Under the pieces are notes generated by a model. That model worked only from the letters and a program-made list of their open reading frames with translations. It did not search any database and was not told the DNA's origin. Of a stretch of DNA of 64,000 bases, positions 34,226-42,104 are shown piece by piece (the first letter of the stretch is position 1; every line of letters starts with the position of its first letter). Origin of the DNA: Candidatus Palauibacter scopulicola (GTDB lineage: Bacteria; Gemmatimonadota; Gemmatimonadetes; Palauibacterales; Palauibacteraceae). The translations under genes and the position numbers were made by a program. The stretch covers positions 1 to 64,000 of the forward strand of contig NZ_CANPWG010000010.1 in the NCBI RefSeq assembly GCF_947581915.1, read 5' to 3'.

Positions 34226-35392
34226 TCAGTCGGCGACGCTCACCCCCTCATACGTCTGGACCCCGTCCGCGTTCGCCACGGTCATGCGGGGGGGCGTGTC
34301 GCGGAAGGGCATCCACGCACAGCCGTAGTCGCCGTCCTTGTTGATCGCGACGAACTTCTCGGACGGGATGAAGTCCGGATTCACGCTCCGGTACTTGTGC
34401 CGGATCATCGCGACCGCGTCCTCGCAGGCCTGCTGCGGCGTGCGCCCCGCGCCCATCCGCGAGACGACGTAGTACCCGGCACACGACTTGATCACGTCCT
34501 CGCCCCGCCCCGTCACGGCGGCGGCGCCGATGTCGTTGTCCACGTAGAGCCCGGCGCCGATGATCGGCGAGTCGCCCACGCGGCCCGGGACCTTCCAGGC
34601 GAGCCCGCTCGTCGTCGTGATGCCCGAGACGTTCCCCTGCGCGTCGACCGCGAGCACGTTTGTCGTCCCGTAGCGGTGCAGGAGCGCTTCGGCCAGGACG
34701 TAGTCACGGTCGGGACCGTCGCGGCCCGGCAGATCGAGCAGTTCCGCCCACTGCTCTGCCTCGTCCAGCCCGCCGCCGTCTGAGCCGTCGCGCGGACGCC
34801 GCAGGTGGTCCGGGGGTCCCCAGTCGTCCGTATCGGACAGCCGCTCACGCCAGCGGAGCCAGATCTCCCGCGACTTCGGCGTCATCAGCTCCTGGACTTC
34901 GAAGCCGAAGCCCACCGCGAAGCGCTGCGCGTAGTCGCCGATCAGCATGACGTGGTCCGTGCGCTCCATCACGAGCCGCGCCACCGACGCGGGGGTGCGG
35001 ATCCCCTCGATGCCCGCGACCGAGCCCGCGTTGTACGTCGCTCCGTCCATGACGGACGCGTCGAGTTGCACGACGCCCTCGGCATTCGGCAGGCCGCCCC
35101 AGCCGACGCTCGTCTCATCGGGGTCGAGTTCGATGATGTTCGCGCCGCGCTCGACCGCGTCCATCGCCGTGCCGCCGCCCGAAAGGATCTGCCACGACGC
35201 CGCGGCCGCCCGCCGGCCCGTGTCGTTCGTGTGGCTGGTGATCATCATCGGCGTCGTCGCCCGTCCGCTCGACGACAGAGACGGTCTGGATCCGCTCGCC
35301 GACGCTCGCGCGGGTACGGCTCCCGCGACGGCGGCTGCCGCGCCCAGGCTCAGGCCTCGACCGATGAAACCGCGACGATTCATCTCGGACAT
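34226..35392 (-). CDS. N4-(beta-N-acetylglucosaminyl)-L-asparaginase (glycosylasparaginase), Tat exported
   Basis: 388 residues. The N-terminus MNRRGFIGRGLSLG is a twin-arginine signal. As an Ntn hydrolase it should self-cleave before a threonine; the likely site is Thr243 in HRYGTTNVLAVD, followed by the family block TTSGLAWKVPGRVGDSPIIG and GLYVDNDIGAAAVTGRGE. The N-terminal half carries GGGTAMDAVERGANIIE and DETSVGWGGLPNAEG, as usual. It removes Asn-linked GlcNAc, pointing to use of glycoprotein remains in the periplasm. ATG 35392 gives MSEMNRR; the ATG three codons later is an alternative. First gene of the long minus-strand operon; a 237-base spacer to the divergent lipoprotein gene should hold its promoter. 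Confidence 0.92.
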   Translation of the reverse strand: MSEMNRRGFIGRGLSLGAAAAVAGAVPARASASGSRPSLSSSGRATTPMMITSHTNDTGRRAAAASWQILSGGGTAMDAVERGANIIELDPDETSVGWGGLPNAEGVVQLDASVMDGATYNAGSVAGIEGIRTPASVARLVMERTDHVMLIGDYAQRFAVGFGFEVQELMTPKSREIWLRWRERLSDTDDWGPPDHLRRPRDGSDGGGLDEAEQWAELLDLPGRDGPDRDYVLAEALLHRYGTTNVLAVDAQGNVSGITTTSGLAWKVPGRVGDSPIIGAGLYVDNDIGAAAVTGRGEDVIKSCAGYYVVSRMGAGRTPQQACEDAVAMIRHKYRSVNPDFIPSEKFVAINKDGDYGCAWMPFRDTPPRMTVANADGVQTYEGVSVAD

Positions 35393-35629
35393 CTCATCCC
35401 CCCGTGATTTGCGTGAGTCTCGCATCGCCCCAAACTGATGCGAGATCCGCTGCTCACGCCAGCGTCCGGCCGGGACCTCCGGCCCGCCGCCCCCGGCCAC
35501 GCGCGGCAAGCAGGCTCGAAAGTGACGCCGCGAGCGCGTCAGTCGTGTGGAAGGCGTACGCGGAGAAGCGTACGGCGTACTGGCATCGGACGCCCCGGAT
35601 TGCGAAGATGCTGCGAAGATGGAGGAACC

Positions 35630-36106
35630 ATGAACCGAACCACACACCGTGTCGTTCCGCTCTTGGCGCTACTGCTCGCGGGCTGCGCCACCGCGCCCGT
35701 CTCCTTCCAGGGCGTCGCGCCGCCGGGGCTGGAAACCGCCTATCAGTGCGCGGTCGCGCAGTTGAACCTGATGGACTACACGATCGAGGACGGCAACCTC
35801 GAGGCCGGGTTCGTGCGGGGTCGCCGGCAGACGTCCGGCGTGGTCCAGGAGCTCTTCACCGGAGCCGCGCATCACGACGTCCTCACGGCGAGCGTGTTCG
35901 ACAATCCCGCCACGGGCAATACGCACATACGCGTCGTCGCCTCGCGGATCGCCGACCACGACATCGGACTCCTGGCCGGACTCGACGACGACGAGGAACA
36001 GGGCGAGAACCAACTCGGGCCATCCGACTCCGGCAAGGCGGACGCGCAGCGTCTGCTCACCAACTGCGGCGTGGTCGCCGCGACCGGAGGGCCGGCGCCG
36101 CAGTGA
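35630..36106 (+). CDS. lipoprotein of unknown function
   Basis: 158 residues. The lipobox is LLLAGC near residue 19, followed by a compact alpha/beta region (TAYQCAVAQLNLMDYTIEDGNLEAGFVRGRR) resembling small outer-membrane lipoprotein folds that sense or bind the envelope; an acidic DDDEEQ loop and a second cysteine (LTNCGVV) lie near the end. GGAGG precedes ATG 35630 at ideal spacing. The stop overlaps the GTG of the next beta-barrel gene (GTGA), so the two products are probably made together. No named family recognised. Confidence 0.75.
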   Translation: MNRTTHRVVPLLALLLAGCATAPVSFQGVAPPGLETAYQCAVAQLNLMDYTIEDGNLEAGFVRGRRQTSGVVQELFTGAAHHDVLTASVFDNPATGNTHIRVVASRIADHDIGLLAGLDDDEEQGENQLGPSDSGKADAQRLLTNCGVVAATGGPAPQ

Positions 36107-36807
36107 CCCGGTTCGCCGCACCCACAACCCTCGTCATCTGCCTCTCCCTGCTGGCCGCGCCGCCGGCCCGCGCCCAGTCCGAGGTGTTCTTTCGGCTGGC
36201 GCCCGAAGCGGGCTGGCTCTCGGCGGAGCATTCGAAGCGTGTGACGGCGGGCGGCGGATCGAGCGAGAGCGCCACGACGGCCTCCGGGGCCACACTCGCC
36301 GTCAGCCCCTCTCTCGGACTCCACACGCGCGTTCTCGGCGGGCTGCTCGCGGGCATGGAGTTCGAGGGGGTGCTCGCCGGCCGGGGGAAGATCGAAGGGA
36401 CGATCGAACCCACCCCGAACGGCGAACCGCACGATGTATGGCCCGGCGCCTGGGACCTCCGCGACCGGTTCGGCCTCGGGGTCAACGTGCTCGTCGGACT
36501 CAACCCCGAAGGCGGCTCGACACGGGGCTACGTGTTCGGCGGGATCCGCCGCATGTGGACCGAATTCGCGACGAGCGGGGTCAACCCGGAGACGGATGAA
36601 CTCGGCGAACGGCGCGAGCGGCGCGCCCGCTGGCCGTCATCCGTCGGCGTCGGCCTGACGCTGAACCGCCGTTGGCTCGTGGACCTGCGCCTCGCCTACT
36701 CCCGGTCGCTGACCGAGTGGACCGTGGAGATCCCCGGCATCCTGCTCGACTACGGATATTCGGCGAGCGCCGTCACGCTGTCCCTCGGCATCGGCCCGCC
36801 CCGCTGA
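36103..36807 (+). CDS. predicted outer-membrane beta-barrel protein
   Basis: 234 residues from a GTG overlapping the lipoprotein stop. A signal peptide ends near ARAQS. The mature part consists of amphipathic strands alternating with turns (FFRLAPEAGWLSAEHS, SLGLHTRVLGGLLAGMEFEGVL, GVNVLVGLNPEGG, GYVFGGIRRMW, SVGVGLTLNRRWLVDLRLAYSR), an eight-strand-barrel-like pattern. It could be an OmpW/OmpA-like barrel, but no diagnostic motif was seen. Convergent with a propeller gene, with 6 bases between stops. Confidence 0.75.
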   Translation: MTRFAAPTTLVICLSLLAAPPARAQSEVFFRLAPEAGWLSAEHSKRVTAGGGSSESATTASGATLAVSPSLGLHTRVLGGLLAGMEFEGVLAGRGKIEGTIEPTPNGEPHDVWPGAWDLRDRFGLGVNVLVGLNPEGGSTRGYVFGGIRRMWTEFATSGVNPETDELGERRERRARWPSSVGVGLTLNRRWLVDLRLAYSRSLTEWTVEIPGILLDYGYSASAVTLSLGIGPPR

Positions 36808-36813
36808 CCCGTC

Positions 36814-38136
36814 TCATCGGACTTTGACGGGCAGCCTCCGGACGACGACGCTCGGGATGTCGAGTTCGTCGAGTTCCACGAAGGCGACGAGACCGTCGGG
36901 CCCGAACGCGTCCGGCATCCTCGTGGCGCCGGGCGCGAACGTCCCTACGTACTCGCCGTCCGCGCGCATCACGTCTATGGGTCCGAACTCGACCCACGGT
37001 TCCTCCCCCACTCGCTCCACCCAGACGGCGCCGTCCCATGTCGCGCGCAGCGCCGTAAGGACGGGGATCACATCATGGAATTCGCGATCCTCGATTTGCG
37101 TCCGCATCGCTTCCGTCGTCGCCTCCCGGATGCCCGCCGGGATCTCGTTCCCGCCGCTGCCGGCACGGAAGCCGGCGCCGAGGTCGCTCCCCTCCTCAAG
37201 GTCCCGAAGCCGACGCTCGCGGACCTCCTCTCGGATCCGGCGCGTGACGGGCTCGGGATGCAGGTCCCGACTCAACCGCCGGATCGCCCGTCCGGCCCCA
37301 TCCGTCACCTTGATCTCGTACGCGGTGGAATCGGAGTAGGCGATCCCGCCGTCGGGGAGCACATCCCAGAGAAACCCGGGTTCGAACCACCGCTGGCCAC
37401 TCATCATCATCGTGAGCATGCCTGCCGGCTCCGTCAGGTCGTCGAGAGAGAGTTCCGGCGGCTCGGCCCCCGCGGTGGACGGACGCCAGCCCTCGAGGAT
37501 CGGCTCGCGGGACACGGCCTCTCCCCGAAGATCCAGCCGCTCGAGCCCGCGGTCGTCGACACGTTCCTCGCCCGGCGCCTCCGCTCCGAGGAGTTCACCG
37601 AACAGGTCCGTGAGCGCGCCGACTCCCGACGGGGGCCCCTGAGCGATGAGCGACAGCCCGGCCGGATCGGGTCGAAGCTTCGAGCCCATGCTGCCCGCGC
37701 CGCCCAACGGGTCGCTGACGCTTCCCGCGCGCACGAACCGTTCGAACTCGCCGTCCGGGCCGAAGATCTGGTAGGCGCGATGCCCCATATCGGCGATGGC
37801 GAGGCGCCCATCCCGCCAGACCGCGAACCCGGTGGGCCGGTTGATCTCGCCCGGCCCCTCGCCGGGGCGACCGACCGCGCGGACCAGGGTTCCGTCGGTG
37901 TCGATCACCACCACGGAACCGGAGCCCAGGAACCCTTCCATGGCGTAGAGTCGGCCCGCCGCATCGAAGCGCACGTCGGGCGGCACGGCGAACTCCGCCC
38001 ACTCGGGCGCGTCGAACCCGCCCACGCGGTATACCTCCGGGAAGTCAGCGGCGAGCGGTACGTCCTGCCCCATTAGGCCGTTGCCCGTTCCCGCCACTCC
38101 GGCGAAGGCGACCGCCGCCAGAAGAACCCTGCCCAT
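36814..38136 (-). CDS. six-bladed beta-propeller secreted protein
   Basis: 440 residues with a cleavable signal (ends near GLMGQ) rather than a lipobox. Propeller blades follow the same plan as the other three such proteins in this window: PPDVRFDAAGRLYAMEG, the signature GRPGEGPGEINRP, LAIADMGHRAYQIFGPDG, and a terminal MPDAFGPDGLVAFVELDELDIP segment. A charged helical insert (REEVRERRLRDLEEG) interrupts the later blades. Ligand unknown. A GAGGAGG ribosome site precedes the ATG. It starts 14 bases after the SulP transporter stop, so it is probably in one operon with it. Confidence 0.86.
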   Translation of the reverse strand: MGRVLLAAVAFAGVAGTGNGLMGQDVPLAADFPEVYRVGGFDAPEWAEFAVPPDVRFDAAGRLYAMEGFLGSGSVVVIDTDGTLVRAVGRPGEGPGEINRPTGFAVWRDGRLAIADMGHRAYQIFGPDGEFERFVRAGSVSDPLGGAGSMGSKLRPDPAGLSLIAQGPPSGVGALTDLFGELLGAEAPGEERVDDRGLERLDLRGEAVSREPILEGWRPSTAGAEPPELSLDDLTEPAGMLTMMMSGQRWFEPGFLWDVLPDGGIAYSDSTAYEIKVTDGAGRAIRRLSRDLHPEPVTRRIREEVRERRLRDLEEGSDLGAGFRAGSGGNEIPAGIREATTEAMRTQIEDREFHDVIPVLTALRATWDGAVWVERVGEEPWVEFGPIDVMRADGEYVGTFAPGATRMPDAFGPDGLVAFVELDELDIPSVVVRRLPVKVR

Positions 38137-38150
38137 CTCGATCCTCCTCG

Positions 38151-39767
38151 TCAGCGGTTCAGCAGTTCAAGCGCGACTTCGCGCGCCTCGTCCATGGTGT
38201 CGACGACATGGCCCTCGGGCAGCCCCGCGAGGATGTCGAGCGTATCCAGTGTCTTCTCGACGGAACCGGACACCGCCATCACGATCACCCGGGTGTGGCT
38301 CTTCTCGGCGACGCCGAGCAGTTGACGTATGACCATGGCGGCGCTGTCGTCCAGGTACTTCGCGTCGGAGAAGTCGAAGATGACGATCTCGTGGTCCTTG
38401 ATGTCCTTCCCGATCACGTTCACCAGCTTGTGGGAAGACGCGACGGTGAAGGCGCCCCGGAGCGCGACGAGGCCGACCCGGGCCGAGTACTCGTCCACCG
38501 CGTCCGCGCCCTCGGCGCCCTCGAAGAACACCCGGTCCAGCAGGGGCACGGAGAGCACGTTGTCGAGTTCGAGGCTCTCGATCTGCCGCGCGTGCGCCAT
38601 GCCCGCGACGATGAGGCCGATGGCCACGGCCGTCACGAGGTCGACGAACACCGTCAGGGCGAGTGTCAGCAGCAGCACGAACAGGTGGTCGCGCCGAATG
38701 CGGTGCAGGTGGGCCAGGAGGGGCCAGTCGATGATGTCCCACCCGACCTTGATCAGGATGCCCGCGAGTACGGCATGGGGAATCGGCTCCAGGTACTGGC
38801 CCAGGCCCAGCAGAACTCCCAGCAGCAGGATCGCACGCAGGGCGCCTGACATCCGCGTGAGGCCGCCGGCGCGGATGTTGACGACCGTCCCCATCGTGGC
38901 CCCCGCCCCCGGCAACCCGCCGAACAGACCCGCGATCGTGTTGCCGATCCCCTGGCCGACCAGTTCGCGGTTCGAGTCGTGCTGCGTGCCGGTCAGCGAG
39001 TCGGCCACGAGCGACGTGAGCAGGCTGTCGACGGAGCCGAGGAGGGCGAGGACGAGCGCCGGATGGAAGGCGCGGGCGAGGAAGCTCGCGGAAGGCAGAC
39101 TCAACTGCAGTTCCGGCAGCCCGGTGGGGATCGCGCCAATGGTCGGCACATCGGTGAGCCAGAAAACTCCCAGGGCGGTCCCCGCGAGGAGGGCGACGAG
39201 CGGGCTGGGCAGCAGCCGGGACAGCCGCTGCGGCCAGAAGATGCTCACCGCGAGGGTCGCCGCACCGATGATGAGGGCGCCGCCGTTCAGGTTCGCCACG
39301 GCTTCCGGGAGCGCCCGCACCGCAGCCATGGGACCGCCCGCCGCCGTGGGTGCGCCGAGGAAGGGCAGGATCTGGATCAACATGACGATGATGCCGATCC
39401 CCGACATGAACCCGGAGATCACGGCGTAGGGCGTGTACACGACGAAACGGCCCGTCCGCAGCAGGCCCAGCGCGGTCTGCAGCAGCCCCGCCAGCACGAC
39501 GACGGTGAAAGCTTCGCCAAGCGTCGAAGCATGCGTCGTCACGATGACCGCCATGGCGACGGTCATGGCTGGCGTGGGACCGGAGATCTGGAACCGGTTG
39601 CCGCCGAAGACGGACGCGAAGAAGCCCACCGCGATCGCCCCGTAAAGGCCGGCGGCGGCCCCCAGCCCCGAGGCGACGCCGAAGGCCAGCGACACCGGCA
39701 GCGCGATCACGGCCGACGTGATACCGCCGAACAGATCCCCGCGCAGCGTAGGAAGATCGTACTTCAG
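38151..39767 (-). CDS. SulP-family inorganic anion transporter with STAS domain
   Basis: 538 residues if it starts at the CTG at 39767. About 10-12 membrane helices (GGITSAVIALPVSLAFGVASGLG near the start, then NRFQISGPTPAMTVAMAV, the SulP signature) are followed by a STAS domain (from about 430; VIFDFSDAKYLDDSAAMVIRQLL). SulP proteins take up sulfate, bicarbonate or carboxylates. Start choice: AGGAG lies 6 bases before CTG-AAG-TAC-GAT, exactly where relatives begin with Met-(Leu)-Lys-Tyr-Asp-Leu; the only usual start codon in frame, a GTG at 39818, lacks a ribosome site and adds 17 non-conserved residues. A following propeller gene seems to be in the same operon. Divergent from the NSS transporter. 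Confidence 0.9.
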   Translation of the reverse strand: MKYDLPTLRGDLFGGITSAVIALPVSLAFGVASGLGAAAGLYGAIAVGFFASVFGGNRFQISGPTPAMTVAMAVIVTTHASTLGEAFTVVVLAGLLQTALGLLRTGRFVVYTPYAVISGFMSGIGIIVMLIQILPFLGAPTAAGGPMAAVRALPEAVANLNGGALIIGAATLAVSIFWPQRLSRLLPSPLVALLAGTALGVFWLTDVPTIGAIPTGLPELQLSLPSASFLARAFHPALVLALLGSVDSLLTSLVADSLTGTQHDSNRELVGQGIGNTIAGLFGGLPGAGATMGTVVNIRAGGLTRMSGALRAILLLGVLLGLGQYLEPIPHAVLAGILIKVGWDIIDWPLLAHLHRIRRDHLFVLLLTLALTVFVDLVTAVAIGLIVAGMAHARQIESLELDNVLSVPLLDRVFFEGAEGADAVDEYSARVGLVALRGAFTVASSHKLVNVIGKDIKDHEIVIFDFSDAKYLDDSAAMVIRQLLGVAEKSHTRVIVMAVSGSVEKTLDTLDILAGLPEGHVVDTMDEAREVALELLNR

Positions 39768-39933
39768 GCGCCGCTCCTTTCCGGCAGTTCCGCACCACAG
39801 TCCGGCCCGGCATCGCACGTTCGATCACGGACAGGTTACTCTGGGAACGCCTCGGAGGGCGAGCCACCGCCGCCCCCGCACTCGGCAGGGGCGCCGATGC
39901 AGGGCCTTCTGCCACGGACTGCCAGGGTAGGGA

Positions 39934-41283
39934 ATGAACGCAACGCGCGAACGCTGGGGAAGCCCGCTGGGCTTCATCCTCGCGACCACCGGATTCTCGG
40001 TGGGACTCGGCAATATCTGGAGATTCCCCTACCTGGCCGGCGAGAACGGGGGGGGCGCGTTTCTCCTCATCTACATCCTGCTCGCGGTCCTCATCGGGAT
40101 CCCGCTGTTCACCGCCGAGATCAGCCTCGGGCGGCGCGCGCAGGCGACACCGCTGGCCGGGATGCGGAAGCTCGCGGGACGCAGCCCCTTCCGCGCGATC
40201 GCCTGGCTCGGCGCGGGCGCCGCGTTCCTCATCATGTCCTACTACCAGCTCATCATGGGCTGGATCGCGGCCTACTTCATCCGCGCGCTACGCGGCGGCT
40301 TCGGAGCGGGGAGCGTGCAGGCGGCGGCGGAGTCATTCGCGGCCTTCACGAGCCGCCCGGGCGAGGTCCTGGCTTACTCGATCCCGGTGATGCTGCTGAC
40401 GGGCCTCATCATCGCGCGCGGATTGCGCCGCGGGGTCGAGCGCGCGGCGCGGTTGCTCATCCCCCTGCTCTTCTTCTTCCTTGTCGGGCTGGCGATCGTC
40501 TCGCTCCAGTTCGAGGGGGCGTGGGAAGGCGTTCGCTGGTATCTCGCGCCCGACTTCTCGGCCATCGGGCCCGGAACGTGGCTCGCGGCGCTGGGGCAGG
40601 CGTTCTACTCGATCGGCGTGGGGATGATGGGGGCGTTCGTGTTCGGGAGTTACCTCCATCCCCGCCACAGCGACATCCCCGGCAGCGCGGCCTCCATCGT
40701 GGCCTGCGACACGATCGCCGCGATCCTCGCCGGGTTCGTGATGTTCCCCGCCCTGTTCGCGTTCAATATGGAGCCGGACCAGGGCGCCGGACTGCTGTTC
40801 GTCACGATGGCGGGGCTCTTCGGCCGGCTGCCGGCGGGAGACGTGGCGGCGGCGTTCTTCTTCTTCTTCGTGTTCATCGCGGGGCTCACCTCCGGTCTGG
40901 CGCTCATCGAAGCGCTCACCGCGAGCGCGATGGACTCGCTGGGCTGGAGCCGCCGGCGGTCGCTCTGGGTCGTGCTCGCGCTCGTCGTGCTGGCGGGCGT
41001 GCCCCTGGCTCTCGGCGCCGGACCGTGGGCGGCGCTTCAGGTCGGCGGCCGCGGCCTGTTCGAACTCGCCGACTACGTGTCGGGGAACATCTTCCTCACC
41101 GTGGGCGGGCTCGCGATCTCCCTCTACGTCGCCGTCGCGTGGGGGTTCGAACGGTTCCGCGCGGAGACGAACCAGGGGGCGGGGCGGTTCCGGATCACCG
41201 CCGCCTGGGGTCCGGTGATGCGCTTCGTCGTGCCGGTCGCGGTCGCGCTCGTCGTCCTCGCCGGACTCGGCCTCCTGAGCTAG
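39934..41283 (+). CDS. sodium-dependent neurotransmitter-symporter-family (NSS) transporter
   Basis: 449 residues with about 11 hydrophobic helices. The NSS/LeuT signature is clear at residues 20-48: GFSVGLGNIWRFPYLAGENGG, the unwound helix that binds the sodium ions and the amino-group of the substrate. Later helix 6 and 8 regions (FYSIGVGMMGAFVFGSYL; FFVFIAGLTSGLALIEAL) also fit. Bacterial members carry amino acids such as leucine, tryptophan or tyrosine into the cell with sodium. ATG 39934 is preceded by AGGGTAGGGA. Convergent with pdxH, with 34 bases between stops; single-gene unit with its own promoter in the 166-base region shared with the SulP operon. Confidence 0.93.
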   Translation: MNATRERWGSPLGFILATTGFSVGLGNIWRFPYLAGENGGGAFLLIYILLAVLIGIPLFTAEISLGRRAQATPLAGMRKLAGRSPFRAIAWLGAGAAFLIMSYYQLIMGWIAAYFIRALRGGFGAGSVQAAAESFAAFTSRPGEVLAYSIPVMLLTGLIIARGLRRGVERAARLLIPLLFFFLVGLAIVSLQFEGAWEGVRWYLAPDFSAIGPGTWLAALGQAFYSIGVGMMGAFVFGSYLHPRHSDIPGSAASIVACDTIAAILAGFVMFPALFAFNMEPDQGAGLLFVTMAGLFGRLPAGDVAAAFFFFFVFIAGLTSGLALIEALTASAMDSLGWSRRRSLWVVLALVVLAGVPLALGAGPWAALQVGGRGLFELADYVSGNIFLTVGGLAISLYVAVAWGFERFRAETNQGAGRFRITAAWGPVMRFVVPVAVALVVLAGLGLLS

Positions 41284-41317
41284 CGGCCCATCGATCGGCG
41301 ACCGGCCGGCCACGCGC

Positions 41318-41995
41318 TCACGGCTGGAGGCGGGTGATCTTCCAGCTTCCGTCGGGCGGTTCGTGGCGCGGCGTGTATTCGAGACGGTCGTGCAGCCGGT
41401 TGGCGCGACCCTGCCAGAACTCGATCCGGTCGGGGACGAGGATGTATCCGCCCCAGAAGTCGGGGAGTGGCACGTCCCTCCCCTCGAACCGGGCCTCCGC
41501 CTCCGCCACCTGAGCCTCGAGCCCGGCGCGATCGGTGATCGGGCGGCTCTGTGCGGAAGCCCACGCGCCGATCTGGCTCCCGCGGTCGCGCGTCGCGAAG
41601 TAGGCCGTCGAGTCTTCCGCCGAGAGGCGCTCGACACGCCCTTCAACGCGCACCTGCCGCTCGAGCACGGACCAGTGGAAGCAGAGCGAAGCCTGCGGAT
41701 TGTCGTCCAGTTCCACGGCTTTGCGGCTGCCGTAGTTGGTGAAGAAACGGAAGCCGTCGGGCCCGACGCCCTTCACGAGGACCATCCGCACCGAAGGCCG
41801 CCCGTCTCCGGTCGCCGTGGCGAGCGCCATCGACTCGGGCAGGAGCAGCCCCGAGGCCTCGGCATCCCGGAACCAGTCGCGGAAAAGATCGTAGGGGTCC
41901 GCCGCCGCCTCGAGGACCGGCAGCCCGCGCGTCACCCCGCTGGTGAGCGTGCGGATCGCCCGCAGGTGGGCGCGAAGGTCGTCGAATTTGCTCAC
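41318..41995 (-). CDS. pdxH: pyridoxamine/pyridoxine 5'-phosphate oxidase
   Basis: 225 residues. It oxidises pyridoxamine or pyridoxine phosphate to PLP with FMN. Diagnostic motifs are RPSVRMVLVKG (FMN phosphate site, about 75-85), GFRFFTNYGSRKAVELDDNPQASLCF, VRVEGRVERL, and the C-terminal RIEFWQGRANRLHDRLEY with GSWKITRLQP. Standard length. The GTG at 41995 gives VSKFDDLRAHL, a plausible N-terminus; the frame extends 47 codons further upstream without an obvious earlier start. It follows the LRR gene with about 110 bases between, and probably has its own promoter. Confidence 0.93.
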   Translation of the reverse strand: MSKFDDLRAHLRAIRTLTSGVTRGLPVLEAAADPYDLFRDWFRDAEASGLLLPESMALATATGDGRPSVRMVLVKGVGPDGFRFFTNYGSRKAVELDDNPQASLCFHWSVLERQVRVEGRVERLSAEDSTAYFATRDRGSQIGAWASAQSRPITDRAGLEAQVAEAEARFEGRDVPLPDFWGGYILVPDRIEFWQGRANRLHDRLEYTPRHEPPDGSWKITRLQP

Positions 41996-42104
41996 TCGGC
42001 TGGCCTCGGTACGGGGAATCCGGGTGCCCACAGTGTCCGTGGAACGACGCAAACGGTCAACCCGGATCGCGGATCGCGAAGTCGCGTGGAGCGTGCGGGA
42101 AGGT

